Source: Microlunatus elymi (GTDB taxonomy: Bacteria; Actinomycetota; Actinomycetes; Propionibacteriales; Propionibacteriaceae). Taken from it: a DNA stretch of 64,000 bases. The position numbers were made by a program, and so were the translations under genes. The notes below the pieces were generated by a model. The model did not search any database. It was given only the letters and a program-made list of their open reading frames with translations, and was not told the origin of the DNA. Shown one piece after another: positions 15,769 through 25,177 of this stretch (the first letter of the stretch is position 1; each line of letters opens with the position of its first letter). Location: the NCBI RefSeq assembly GCF_007362775.1, contig NZ_CP041692.1, forward strand, positions 186,001-250,000, given 5' to 3'.

Positions 15769-17145
15769 TCAGCGGTGCTTTGCGCTGAGCGCGGCACCGC
15801 CGTCCGCCCGACCCCGACTGCCGCGCGAACCGCGGCGTCGACGCGGTCGTCCCTGATGAGCGGTGCCGCCGCTCCGCGGCTGCTCGGATGCGGGTCGCCG
15901 ATGTCCGGCCGGCGCGCCCCGGCGGGACTGGTTGCCGCCAGATTGCGCGACACGGGTCTGATCAGCACCGGTCTGGGTGGCCCGGGTCCGCGTACCCGGG
16001 GCTAGCTCGACGAGCACCGCGTCGTCGGTGGAGTTCACCGTGGTGGTGGTCGGCTTGATGCCGGCAGCTCGCGTCAGCTGTTTGACCTGCTGCACCTGGT
16101 CGGGAGTGGCCAGGGTGACCACCGTGCCGGACTTGCCGGCACGGGCGGTCCGCCCGGAGCGGTGCAGGTAGGCCTTGTGCTCGACCGGCGGGTCGGCATG
16201 GATCACCAGCGCGACGTCGTCGACGTGGATGCCCCGGGCGGCGATGTCGGTGGCGACCAGGGTCGAAGCCTCCCCGGAGTGGAAGGCGTCGAGATTGCGG
16301 ATCCGTGCGTTCTGGCTGAGGTTGCCGTGCAGTTCGACCGCCGGAACGCCGCCGCGATTCAGTTGGCGCGCCAGCCCCTTGGCGCCGTACTTGGTCCGGG
16401 TGAAGACCACGGTCCGGCCGGGAGCGCTGGTCAGGTCGATCAGCACCGGCAGCCGGTTCTCGCGTGTCAGCTGAAGCACATGGTGCGACATCGTGTTCAC
16501 CGGCGACTGCGCCGAATCGGCCTGGTGGACGCGCGGATCGGACAGGAACTGCCGCACCAGCGCGTCGACCGCCTTGTCCAGGGTCGCCGAGAACAGCATT
16601 CGCTGGCTCGTGGTCGGAGTCAGCGTGAGCAGTCTCCGTACGGCGGGCAGGAAGCCGAGATCGGCCATGTGATCTGCCTCGTCCAGCACGGTGACCTCGA
16701 CCTGGGACAGCGAGCAGTGCCCCTGCTCGATCAGGTCTTCGAGTCGGCCGGGGCAGGCGACGATGATGTCCGTGCCGCGCTTGAGCGCCGCCACCTGGCC
16801 GCCCTGGCCGACACCGCCGAAGACCGTGTACGAGGTGAGCCGCGCCGCCTGCGCGAGCGGCTGCAGCGCCGCGTCGATCTGGGCCACGAGTTCGCGGGTC
16901 GGAGCGAGGATCAGGGCCCGGGGAGCGCCACGGCCGGCCCGCGGCTTGCCGGACAGCCGAGCCACCAGCGGGACCAGGAAGGCCAGCGTCTTGCCGGAGC
17001 CGGTGCGACCGCGGCCGAGCACGTCTCTGCCGGCCAGGGCGTCGGGAAGGGTCGCCTGCTGGATCGGCGTCGCGGAGTCGAATCCGAGATCGGTCAGGAC
17101 GGTGGACAGGCGCGCGGGCACGCCGAGTTGGGCGAACGAGGTCAA
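15769..17145 (-). CDS. DEAD-box RNA helicase
   Basis: A 458-residue ATP-dependent RNA helicase. All core motifs are visible: Q motif (PIQQATLPDALAGRD), motif I GRGRTGSGKT, Ia PTRELVAQI, II LDEADHM, III FSATLD, V VATDIAARGIHVDDV, VI HRSGRTARAG. The last 80 residues are Arg/Gly-rich and basic, a typical RNA-binding tail. The start is uncertain. The TTG at 17145 gives MTSFAQLGVPARLSTVL, which matches how actinobacterial relatives begin. Another TTG at 17247 would add 34 residues without family similarity. Roles in ribosome assembly or cold-shock mRNA handling are family-level inference. The 186 bases upstream hold nothing recognisable. Confidence 0.92.
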   Translation of the reverse strand: MTSFAQLGVPARLSTVLTDLGFDSATPIQQATLPDALAGRDVLGRGRTGSGKTLAFLVPLVARLSGKPRAGRGAPRALILAPTRELVAQIDAALQPLAQAARLTSYTVFGGVGQGGQVAALKRGTDIIVACPGRLEDLIEQGHCSLSQVEVTVLDEADHMADLGFLPAVRRLLTLTPTTSQRMLFSATLDKAVDALVRQFLSDPRVHQADSAQSPVNTMSHHVLQLTRENRLPVLIDLTSAPGRTVVFTRTKYGAKGLARQLNRGGVPAVELHGNLSQNARIRNLDAFHSGEASTLVATDIAARGIHVDDVALVIHADPPVEHKAYLHRSGRTARAGKSGTVVTLATPDQVQQVKQLTRAAGIKPTTTTVNSTDDAVLVELAPGTRTRATQTGADQTRVAQSGGNQSRRGAPAGHRRPASEQPRSGGTAHQGRPRRRRGSRGSRGRADGGAALSAKHR

Positions 17146-17331
17146 GGCAATGGCAATCTGTGAGAGGTATCCCGCCGACAACCGCGACCGGATTTGGCCC
17201 GGCAGGTTACGTGCGGAGCAAAGGAGCTTGCTGCAACGCACGGACAACCCGCAGCAGGAACGTGACGAGTTGCGCAGCCGAGGATAGCAGCCGATCGCCG
17301 CTGGACCCGCTTCGCGGCTCGACGCGATGGC

Positions 17332-18108
17332 CTACATCCGTCCGGTCGGGTCGGTGATCACGGTCAGTTCCCAGCCGGTACGCGTCGGCCCGGTCAGCTC
17401 GCAACTTGCGTGTTCGGCGACGATCTCGGCGACTTGGGCGACAGTCCTCGGCGACCGCGGCGCCTGCAGCAGCAGTCGGGCCACCGCACCGCGAGTGTGC
17501 TTGGCGAAGTGCGAGACCACGCTGCGGTTGCCGGCTCGTTCGGTGACCGCGTTGACCTTGATCAACTTGTCCGTCCGCTCCGGCCGCCAGGCCGCGGCGT
17601 AGCCGGTGGAACGGCAGTCGATGATCAACTCCTGGGCGTGGGCGTCGTCCAGCACGCCGGCCAACTGCTGGCGCCATAACGCCGGCAGCGGGCCGATGCC
17701 GGGCAGGTTGGTACCGATCGACAACCGGTAGGGCGGGATCCGGTCGGTGATCTTGATCGGACCCCACAACGCGCTCTGCACCCGGATCGCCGCCGAGGCA
17801 CGACGGCGGGCCGCGCTCTCCAGCCCGGCCAGGTCGAGGGCGTCGTACAGCACCCCGGTGTAGATCTCCGCGGCCGGCCGGGCCGGTTGTTCCAGCAGGG
17901 TCCGATTCAGCTCCAGCTCGCCGACAGCGGTCGGACCGAGGTCGAGGATCTCGGCCGCCTGCGGTCCGCTGGAGATGTTGATCAAGGCGTCGATGATCTT
18001 GCTCCGGCCGGGATTCAGCTCCGGCAGCGACAGCCGATCAAGATCAACCGGACGGCCGCGGCGAAACGGGCCGGCCTTCCCCTCGGACGGCGGCAGCAAG
18101 ATCAACAA
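17332..18108 (-). CDS. yaaA: YaaA family peroxide-stress protein (DUF328)
   Basis: A 258-residue protein of the YaaA/DUF328 family. It opens LLILLPPSEGKAGP and has YTGVLYDALDL, WGPIKITDRIPPYRLSIG and VVSHFAKHTRGAVARLLL, all family hallmarks. In E. coli YaaA lowers free iron and limits oxidative DNA damage during peroxide stress; the same role is assumed here. A TTG start at 18108 gives the usual family N-terminus and length. An ATG at 18153 is possible but would overlap the upstream DUF3152 gene by about 40 bases. The upstream gene ends 4 bases before this start, so they are probably co-transcribed. Confidence 0.88.
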   Translation of the reverse strand: MLILLPPSEGKAGPFRRGRPVDLDRLSLPELNPGRSKIIDALINISSGPQAAEILDLGPTAVGELELNRTLLEQPARPAAEIYTGVLYDALDLAGLESAARRRASAAIRVQSALWGPIKITDRIPPYRLSIGTNLPGIGPLPALWRQQLAGVLDDAHAQELIIDCRSTGYAAAWRPERTDKLIKVNAVTERAGNRSVVSHFAKHTRGAVARLLLQAPRSPRTVAQVAEIVAEHASCELTGPTRTGWELTVITDPTGRM

Positions 18109-18112
18109 CGGG

Positions 18113-18994
18113 TCAGCCCTTCGGATACGGCCACGGATTCTTCTTGCAGCCATGCAAACCCTTGGTCTGCTGCATCATGATCGGTGCCGCCTTGCCCGGA
18201 CCCGGACAGCGGACATGATCATGGCCGAGCGCATGGCCGAACTCGTGGTTGACGACGTTGCGACGATAACCGATCAGATCGGAGCCGTACGATTTCGCGC
18301 CGTAGGCCCAGCGGTCGGCGTTCAGCACCACCCGATGCTTGTTGAAGCAGGACACCTTTCCCTCGGTCTGCAGCGGCTCGCACAGCCGGTCGGTGGTGGT
18401 GCGGGTGACCAGATAGACGCTGACGTCGGCCTTGGTGTCGGGGCCGACCAGCTTCAGCCGCCAGTCGCCGGACCGGCCCCAGCTGCGCGGGTCGTTGAGG
18501 ACGGCGTGGATGAAGCGGGCCGTCGCATCCGGGTCGTACGGCAGTCCGCGCTGGACTCGTACCGAATAGGTGATCAGCGCACCGCGGTGTCCCTTCGGCG
18601 GCGCGGTGATCTTGGCCGGGCGATACTGCCGCGGGCCGGCGGCCGGAATCTTCACCTTCGCCGGTCGGCTGCTCGGTTCGGCAGCGGATTTCTTCGGGGT
18701 CGTCGTGCCGGGTCGCGGAGCAGTCGAGGGGGTTGGGGTGGTGCGTGAGCCGGCGTCCGGGATCGGCCGGGGCTGACCGGCGGCGGTCAGCTGGGTGATC
18801 AGGATCAGCGCGAGCAGGCCGGCGCCGACCGCCAGCAACACCGCGCCGGCGGGCCACAGACGGATCGGCCAGAAGCCGCGCCCCGCACCACTCCGCGGCT
18901 GCTGGCGGGCCCGGCGGGGCCGCCCGGGATCGGTCGAATCACGCGGGGGTGGGGTCGGGTCTGTACGGTTCGGTTGTCCGCTGGAAGGCCCCAC
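18113..18994 (-). CDS. DUF3152 membrane-anchored zinc-metalloprotease-like protein
   Basis: A 293-residue protein with a Pro/Arg-rich cytoplasmic start, a membrane anchor at about 49-72, a Thr/Pro linker and an extracellular DUF3152 domain. The domain carries the metzincin-like motif HEFGHALGHDH near residue 260 and paired Cys (CEPLQTEGKVSC and CPGPGKAAPIMMQQTKGLHGC). DUF3152 is almost confined to actinobacteria, and its substrate is unknown. The GTG at 18994 is the only start before the membrane anchor that keeps the basic N-terminus, but it lacks a clear ribosome-binding site and may be leaderless. It is divergent from the YibE/F gene with only 20 bases between starts, so promoters overlap. 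Confidence 0.88.
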   Translation of the reverse strand: MGPSSGQPNRTDPTPPPRDSTDPGRPRRARQQPRSGAGRGFWPIRLWPAGAVLLAVGAGLLALILITQLTAAGQPRPIPDAGSRTTPTPSTAPRPGTTTPKKSAAEPSSRPAKVKIPAAGPRQYRPAKITAPPKGHRGALITYSVRVQRGLPYDPDATARFIHAVLNDPRSWGRSGDWRLKLVGPDTKADVSVYLVTRTTTDRLCEPLQTEGKVSCFNKHRVVLNADRWAYGAKSYGSDLIGYRRNVVNHEFGHALGHDHVRCPGPGKAAPIMMQQTKGLHGCKKNPWPYPKG

Positions 18995-19014
18995 ATCAGG
19001 AAAGACTAGGACCC

Positions 19015-20637
19015 GTGAGCCATACGCACGTCTCCGACCATCCGACGACGGCCGAGAGCTCGGTTCGCCAGGTGAAGGCGCTGCGCCTGATGATCGTGAT
19101 TCTGATCCCGATCGCGATCTGGACCGTGGTCGGCCTGGTCTGGCTGTGGCCGCATCACACGGACGCGCACATCCGCGAGGACACTTCGACCTATTCGGCC
19201 AAGGGGGTCACTCTGCCCAAGGGTGAGATCACCAAGGTGCAGCCGATGTCCTGCGAGGGTCAGGCCGGAACCAGTTCCGGCGGCGGTCAGGGTGAGCAGC
19301 CGTCCTGCGCGACCATCACGGTGAAGTTGTTGGAGGGACCGGAGCAGGGTCAGCAGACCGACGTGGTGCTGACCTCGGCTCAGTACGGATCGGGCGTGCA
19401 CGTCGGGCAGAAGGTGAAGCTGTTCCGGGTCCCGCCGGCTCAGGGTGCAGACGGCAAGGCCTCGTACCAGTTCTCCGATTTCGACCGCAGCGTGCCGTTG
19501 ATCGCGCTGGCGGTGGCGTTCGCGATCGCGGTGATCGTGGTGGCTCGTTGGCGCGGTTTCGCCTCCCTGATCGGGCTCGCCTTCGCCGGCTTCATCCTGA
19601 TCGAATTCATGTTCCCGGCCCTGGTCAGCGGTCAGAATCCGCTGCTGGTCGGGCTGATCGGCTCGTCCGCGATCATGTTCGTGGTGTTGTACGCGGCGCA
19701 CGGGTTCAGCGCCCGGACCACCACCGCGCTGGTCGGCACCCTGTTCGGGCTGCTGCTGACCGCGGGACTCGGCTGGGCGGTCGGCAAGTGGGCGCATCTG
19801 ACCGGGGTGGCCACCGAGGACGACTATCTGCTGGCCGCATCCGCGCCGGACCTGACGCTCAACTCGGTGGTGCTCTGCGGCATCATCATCGCCGGTCTCG
19901 GCGTGCTCAACGACGTCACCATCACCCAGGCCTCGGCGGTCTGGGAGTTGGCCGAGTCCGATCCGGATCAGCAGAAGCTCTTCTCCCGGGCGATGCGGAT
20001 CGGCCGTGATCACATCGCCTCCAGCGTCTACACGATCGCCTTCGCCACCGCCGGCGCCGGCCTGTCCGCGCTGCTGCTGATCACCGTGTACGGACGGCCG
20101 CTGACCGAGGTGGCGCAGACCGAGGCGCTGGCCGAGGAGATCATCCGGACCCTGGTCGGCGCCATCGGGCTGGTGTTGGCGATGCCGCTGACGACCGCGA
20201 TCGGCGTTGCCGTGGTCCGCGCCGGAAAGCTCGGGCGACACCCCGCGGCCGAGACCGGCCGAGCGGACGCCGAGCCGGAATCTCGTACCGGAGAGATCGG
20301 CGCACGGACCGGAACGGAGGCGACGAGCGCGGAAGCTGCCTCGAGCGCCGAGGACTCCTTCGCCGCCACGGCAGCTGCGAAGAATCCGAGCGATGCCGGC
20401 ACCGACGTCGGCGCAGCGCCGACCCGAGTCCGGCCGACGGCGGCCACGACCGCGCCGATGGACGACCGGGAGACCACCGAACTGCCCCGGATCCGGCGCG
20501 CGAAGGATGCGTCGACCGAACAGCAGTCGTCGTCGGGCCGCCGCTCCCGACGGGCCCACGACGACGACTCCTTCAATTTCGCCGACCTGCGCGAGGACGA
20601 CGAGGACGAGCAGCCTCGCGGTCGTCGCTGGCGGTGA
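19015..20637 (+). CDS. YibE/F family membrane protein
   Basis: A 540-residue integral membrane protein. After a first helix (about 22-45) comes an extracytoplasmic domain with a Gly/Ser-rich loop, then seven or so helices at about 155-405 forming the YibE/F domain, with GLGVLNDVTITQASAVWEL as its best conserved stretch. The last 130 residues are charged, low-complexity and probably disordered cytoplasmic. The family is of unknown function. The GTG at 19015 has AGG 5 bases upstream; the frame is open further to 18949, but that would overlap the divergent DUF3152 start. Confidence 0.88.
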   Translation: MSHTHVSDHPTTAESSVRQVKALRLMIVILIPIAIWTVVGLVWLWPHHTDAHIREDTSTYSAKGVTLPKGEITKVQPMSCEGQAGTSSGGGQGEQPSCATITVKLLEGPEQGQQTDVVLTSAQYGSGVHVGQKVKLFRVPPAQGADGKASYQFSDFDRSVPLIALAVAFAIAVIVVARWRGFASLIGLAFAGFILIEFMFPALVSGQNPLLVGLIGSSAIMFVVLYAAHGFSARTTTALVGTLFGLLLTAGLGWAVGKWAHLTGVATEDDYLLAASAPDLTLNSVVLCGIIIAGLGVLNDVTITQASAVWELAESDPDQQKLFSRAMRIGRDHIASSVYTIAFATAGAGLSALLLITVYGRPLTEVAQTEALAEEIIRTLVGAIGLVLAMPLTTAIGVAVVRAGKLGRHPAAETGRADAEPESRTGEIGARTGTEATSAEAASSAEDSFAATAAAKNPSDAGTDVGAAPTRVRPTAATTAPMDDRETTELPRIRRAKDASTEQQSSSGRRSRRAHDDDSFNFADLREDDEDEQPRGRRWR

Positions 20638-20683
20638 GCCGGGCCGGGCCGAAGCTGGGCGACATTCGCAACCGGGACCGCAG

Positions 20684-21496
20684 TCAGTCCATCGGCTTGC
20701 CCGGCTCGTAGTTGCGGCTGGGTCGCAGCCCGGCCGACTGGCCGCCGTCGATGGGGATGACGGCTCCGGTCACGTACGAGGCCGCCGACGAGCACAACCA
20801 CAGCACGACCTCGCTCACCTCGGCCGGTGCGCCCATCCGCTGGATCGGCACCGATTGGGCGGCCAGCTGCTGGGCGCGCTCACCGGCCGACTCGATGTGA
20901 TGGGTACGGATCGGGCCGGGCGCGATCGCGTTCACCCGGATGCCCTGGTCGGCGTAGTCCAGCGCGGCGACCCGGCTCAGTCCGATGATCCCGGCCTTGC
21001 CGGCCACGTACGGCGCCAGCCGAGCAGTCGCGGTCAGGCCGGCCACCGAGGCCATGTTGACGATGGCGCCGCCGCCGCTCTTCAGCATGGCGGGGATCTG
21101 GGCCTTCATGCCGAGGAAGGTGCCGCGGACGTTGGTGGCGATCTCCCGGTCGAACTCCTCCAGGGTGATGTCGGCCAGCAGGGCCGGCCGGTGCCCGCCG
21201 GTGGCGTTGTTGAAGGCGAAGTCGAGACGGCCGAACTGTTCGACAGCGGTGTCGACCAGAGCCTGGCAGTCCTCGGCGACCGTCACGTCGGAACGCACGC
21301 CGACGGCCCGGCCGCCGGCCTCCGAGATCTCGGCGGCCAACTTCTGCAGGAGTGGCTGGTCCCGGGCGCCGATCACCACCGCTGCCCCGGCTGCGGCGAA
21401 CGCCCGGGCCGCGTCGGCGCCGATGCCCTTGCTGCCTCCGGCGATCAGTGCCACAGTTCCGATCAGATCGTGTTCCAGGGTTGTCTGCTGCACCAT
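20684..21496 (-). CDS. Short-chain dehydrogenase/reductase (SDR)
   Basis: A 270-residue classical SDR oxidoreductase. The cofactor loop reads GGSKGIG, and the NNAG position is NNATG. The catalytic triad is Ser in NMASVAG with Tyr-Lys in YVAGKAG, and PGPIRT follows. A second C-terminal motif, VTGAVIPIDGGQSAG, is typical. An NAD(P)-dependent alcohol/ketone conversion is certain at family level, but the substrate is unknown. A GGGAG sits directly against the ATG at 21505, so the ATG at 21496 with 9-base spacing is preferred. A 21-bp inverted repeat at 21515-21535 in the promoter suggests repressor control. Confidence 0.9.
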   Translation of the reverse strand: MVQQTTLEHDLIGTVALIAGGSKGIGADAARAFAAAGAAVVIGARDQPLLQKLAAEISEAGGRAVGVRSDVTVAEDCQALVDTAVEQFGRLDFAFNNATGGHRPALLADITLEEFDREIATNVRGTFLGMKAQIPAMLKSGGGAIVNMASVAGLTATARLAPYVAGKAGIIGLSRVAALDYADQGIRVNAIAPGPIRTHHIESAGERAQQLAAQSVPIQRMGAPAEVSEVVLWLCSSAASYVTGAVIPIDGGQSAGLRPSRNYEPGKPMD

Positions 21497-21514
21497 CAAG
21501 ATCATCTCCCTCGA

Positions 21515-21535
21515 TCGAACCGTTCGATGGTTCGA
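21515..21535. promoter_or_regulatory. Inverted repeat upstream of SDR gene
   Basis: TCGAACC and GGTTCGA, separated by GTTCGAT, form a 21-bp inverted repeat just upstream of the SDR ribosome-binding site. It has the size of a repressor operator. No regulator gene is adjacent. The following stretch to 21688 contains nothing else that I can recognise. Confidence 0.5.
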
Positions 21536-21688
21536 AGATGATCATCACGCTACGGCGGCGGAGCACTGACATCCAGCGGTCGGCCGCCTGAAACTGTTAC
21601 CTGGCAGGAAAATACGTCCGGTTGCGTAGGGCACGGCCGCTTCACGACGTAGCCGACCGGTCGCCGCAGACCCGGCGGCAGCGATCCG

Positions 21689-24600
21689 TCAGCTGACGGT
21701 GACGGTGGCGGTACGGGTGACGCCGTTGACGGTGACCGACAGGGTTGCCGTGCCGCTGCGGAGCGCGGTCAGCCGGCCGGTGGCGGAGTCGAAGGCGAGC
21801 ACCGCGGGTCCGTGATCATCGTCGATCCGGACTCGATCTCCGGACCATCGGGCGCTGACCGGCCAGGCCACCGGGACCCGGCGATCGCCGTCCTGAATGA
21901 GCGTCGCGCTCACCGTCGCCGACGCGCCCCGGCGCAGCTTTGCCGGCGCGTCGAGGCTGAGGTCGTCGACCCGGGCATGGGTCTCGACCCGCAGCCAACC
22001 CAGCCGCTCACCGGTCGCCGGAACCGGGTTGGCCGATGCAGCAGCCGCGACCCGGCCATGGCGCGGATCGACCCCGAGCATCGTCCAGCCGGTGAAACCG
22101 CCTTGGGCGGCCGTCCCGCTCGGTGTCTTGCCCGAGTTGCCGTTGATCACTCGGGTGACGCCGCCGGCCGCGTCGGTGTAGAAGATGCCGACGTGGCCGT
22201 TGACCTGGGCGACGGACTTGCCGGTCTCGGCCGTGAACGCCGACAGCGTCCGGGCCAGCGCGGCTGCCTCGTACCGGTCACCGAGCTGGGATGCCTTGTC
22301 CGGTTGGGGATCGTCGACCGGATGATGATCGAAGATCAGCACCCCGGTGATCTTCGGGTCGCTGGCCGCGTCGGCGAGTTGATCTTGAAGCATCCGCAGC
22401 TGATCGGTGGAGCCGGCCGGATGCAGGGTGCCCGAGGACGAGTCCAGGGTGATGATCTTGATCGCGGTACGGCCTGGCCCGGCAAGATCACGATGGGTCG
22501 CGGCCGGGCCGAAGACGTCGGTGAAGTTGCTGATCTTGCCGCCCATGATCTCGTGGTTGCCGGGCACATAGACGTACGGGATCTTGGTGCCGATCTCCTG
22601 GTCCAGGATCTGCTGGGCCAGTTGAAGATCCGCCGGCGATCCCTCGTCGACGAAGTCGCCGTCGATGACGAGCAGGTCCGGCTTGGCGGCGACGATCTCC
22701 CGCAGCGTACGACGGCCGGCCTGGACGATCGGCGAATCGGGATCGCGGGCGACGAACTGGGTGTCGCTGAGCACCGCGATCCGCTGCGGACGACGATCCA
22801 CTGTGCCGTTGCCGATCACGGCCGGATCGTGCGGCCAGACCTGATCCGGCAGCTCGGTGTCCAGCGGCACCTGCGCTCGCAGATCGGCGATCGCGAGCTG
22901 GTCGGTGTAGCCGGCGTCCGACCGGGTCTCCATGAATCTGATCTTGGTCAGCGTGATCGGGTACGGAGTCCCGGCCGGCACCGGGAAGCGGACCTGCTGC
23001 CAGCCGTTCCAGCTGATGATCGGGTTGCTGGCCCCCTGCTCGGGATCGAGATTGGTGACCGTGCCGTCGCCCTTGGTGATCATCAACCGCGGCCACTCGC
23101 CCTTGCCGTTCCCCTTGATCCAGAGCGCGAGCGCCTGCGGCTGGCCGGGCACCGCGATCGGGGCCGGCGGCACGGCGTAGGCACCCCGGGTGGCGGTGCT
23201 GGTGCTGAAGTCGAAGCTCAATCCCAGCCCTGCTTTGCCGTCCGGGCCGTCGGCCGGTGCCACCGATCCGGTGGCCCGGTCCGCGGCGAACGTCCAGGAC
23301 CCGGCGTCGACGAAGTCGGCCAGCTGCGTCTCCTGGTAGCCGACCGTGACCGGCACCGTCAGCTGGTGCCCGGCGACGGTGAAGTTGATCTTGGTCGACA
23401 ACAGATCGCGTTGTGGCGTGATCGTGAAGCTCGCGGGTCCGTCGGCGGCGACCGTGATGCCGTCGCCGGCGCTGACCGTAACGTCGCGAGTCTCCACCGG
23501 GACTCGGTAGCCGTCCGGATCGATCGCGGTCAGCGACAGCGTCCCGGTCGCGTCGCCGGACGGAATCGACAGCACCTGGCTGGAGGCAACGATGCGCTGC
23601 ACCGGGCCGTGCACGGTGATCTTGGTGTCGGTGCGGTGTCGGCGGTTGGCGTAGGTGATCGTCGCCGCTCCGGTGTCCCGGCCGCGTACCACGAGGGTGT
23701 CGGAGGTCTTCTGCTCTTGGTCGGACACGATCGACAGGGTTCGGCCCGGGACGCGGAAGCGGCCCCCGCCGGACGCGGCGGCGAGGTTGCCGTCGGTCCC
23801 GGTGCCGGTGATGGTGCGGCTCAACCCGACCAGCAGCTCCGCGGCGCCGTCGACGGCCAGTCCCGCGGCCGGTTGCAGCTCGGGCCGGGCAACGGCATCT
23901 CCAGGCGCCGACGGGGCCGCCGTGGAGCGGAAGACCAGCGCGTTGGTCACCTTGCGCTGGTTGCCGTCGGACGGCCGGTCGGTCAGGGTCGGCTCGGTGG
24001 TGCCGGCGGCACGCGCGACCAGCGTGGTGGAACCGCCGCCGTCCAGGTTGAGCGCGTTCCAGGCGCCGAGATCGGCCATCATCGCGGCCAGTTCCTGGAT
24101 GGTCATGCCGTGGCTGTCGCCCTGACGGCCGTCGATGCTGACCACCCAGAGACGGCTGCCGTCCTTGCCGATGCCGATCGCGGTCCGGCCGGCGGTGACC
24201 TGGTCCTCGGTGGTCGGGATGCCGTCGGTGAGCAGTCGCTGGCTGCCGCCGACCGCAAGATCAACATCGGCGCTGGCCTTGACGGTGAGGTCGACGTGTT
24301 CGCCGATCGTCAACGCAGCAAGGGTTTCTGCGCCCTGGCCGCGGCCGACCAGGATCGAGGTGCCGGCCGGCACGGCTTCGGCGTCGGTGATGCCGGAACG
24401 GTCGTCACTGACGGCGGTGACCACGCCGTCGACCACCCGCACCACCCGGACCGCATCGGCGGCCGGGATCAGCCGGGCGATCGGGTAGCTGCCCCAGACC
24501 GAGTTGAAGAGGCCGATCGAGTCGGCGGCGAAGGTCGGCGAGTTGACCGAGCCGATCTTGGTGCTGCTGCCGCCGGCGGCGTATTCGGCTGCCGACATCA

Positions 24601-25114
24601 GCGCCTGGATCGCGGCCCGGCCGCCGCTGATGGTGAAGGCCTCTCGCGGGGTCGAGCCGGCGCTGCGCAGACCGGCACTGGAGACGTCGGTGCCGACCGG
24701 GGCGTCGGAGGCGTTCATGTCGAAGTAGTCCCCGTTCACCGCGGCCACGACGCGATCGTCGGTGCCGGCGAACTCGCCGACGGTCTGATTGGAGGCCGAC
24801 ACCGTACCGCCGTCGGCGACGTCCAGCGACAGGCTCGGCGTGGTCAGATCAGCGGTCATCACGTGCCCGGTCACCCAGCCGCCCGGCTGCAGCCGCTGGA
24901 ACGAGGTGAGGTTGAGTCCGGGCGCGATCGCGGTCCCGCGCTGCCGCAGGTAGACCGAGTCGGCGCCGTCCAGCCCCGCCAGCCCGCCGGTCGGTGGCGG
25001 GCTGGTCGGCGGCGCCGGCTTCGCGGCCGCGTACGGCGTCATCAGCCAGCCGGCGGACAGCACGACCAGGGCGAGCGCAGCGACCGAACCCCGGCGCGCG
25101 AACGAAATTGACAT
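21689..25114 (-). CDS. Secreted phosphodiester glycosidase (NAGPA domain) fused to a calcineurin-like phosphoesterase
   Basis: A 1,141-residue exported protein. A signal peptide (ALALVVLSAGWLMTPYAAA) is followed by a NAGPA/DUF2233 domain at about 60-390 (SIDGRQGDSHGMTIQELA, LNLDGGGSTTLVARA). Beta-rich Ig-like segments and a carbohydrate-binding-like region run from about 400 to 770. A metallophosphatase at about 780-1000 has ligand motifs VLSDTQF, VIDGDFVDEG, PGNHE, IFDHHPVD and NGHVGI, and a C-terminal Ig-like domain ends the protein. It probably removes sugar-phosphate caps or hydrolyses phosphodiesters in cell-wall or extracellular polymers. ATG at 25114 is chosen because it starts directly before the signal peptide; the longer frame runs into a palindrome. 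Confidence 0.88.
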   Translation of the reverse strand: MSISFARRGSVAALALVVLSAGWLMTPYAAAKPAPPTSPPPTGGLAGLDGADSVYLRQRGTAIAPGLNLTSFQRLQPGGWVTGHVMTADLTTPSLSLDVADGGTVSASNQTVGEFAGTDDRVVAAVNGDYFDMNASDAPVGTDVSSAGLRSAGSTPREAFTISGGRAAIQALMSAAEYAAGGSSTKIGSVNSPTFAADSIGLFNSVWGSYPIARLIPAADAVRVVRVVDGVVTAVSDDRSGITDAEAVPAGTSILVGRGQGAETLAALTIGEHVDLTVKASADVDLAVGGSQRLLTDGIPTTEDQVTAGRTAIGIGKDGSRLWVVSIDGRQGDSHGMTIQELAAMMADLGAWNALNLDGGGSTTLVARAAGTTEPTLTDRPSDGNQRKVTNALVFRSTAAPSAPGDAVARPELQPAAGLAVDGAAELLVGLSRTITGTGTDGNLAAASGGGRFRVPGRTLSIVSDQEQKTSDTLVVRGRDTGAATITYANRRHRTDTKITVHGPVQRIVASSQVLSIPSGDATGTLSLTAIDPDGYRVPVETRDVTVSAGDGITVAADGPASFTITPQRDLLSTKINFTVAGHQLTVPVTVGYQETQLADFVDAGSWTFAADRATGSVAPADGPDGKAGLGLSFDFSTSTATRGAYAVPPAPIAVPGQPQALALWIKGNGKGEWPRLMITKGDGTVTNLDPEQGASNPIISWNGWQQVRFPVPAGTPYPITLTKIRFMETRSDAGYTDQLAIADLRAQVPLDTELPDQVWPHDPAVIGNGTVDRRPQRIAVLSDTQFVARDPDSPIVQAGRRTLREIVAAKPDLLVIDGDFVDEGSPADLQLAQQILDQEIGTKIPYVYVPGNHEIMGGKISNFTDVFGPAATHRDLAGPGRTAIKIITLDSSSGTLHPAGSTDQLRMLQDQLADAASDPKITGVLIFDHHPVDDPQPDKASQLGDRYEAAALARTLSAFTAETGKSVAQVNGHVGIFYTDAAGGVTRVINGNSGKTPSGTAAQGGFTGWTMLGVDPRHGRVAAAASANPVPATGERLGWLRVETHARVDDLSLDAPAKLRRGASATVSATLIQDGDRRVPVAWPVSARWSGDRVRIDDDHGPAVLAFDSATGRLTALRSGTATLSVTVNGVTRTATVTVS

Positions 25115-25177
25115 CACCCGCCAACCTTGGCGTGAATCAGCAACCTCGGCAAGGGTCGGCGCCGATTCCGTCCTCAC

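Noticed and set aside
21812-25111. A 1,099-codon plus-strand frame
   Set aside because: It is antisense to the secreted phosphodiester glycosidase/metallophosphatase; composition is Gly/Arg/Asp-rich without motifs.
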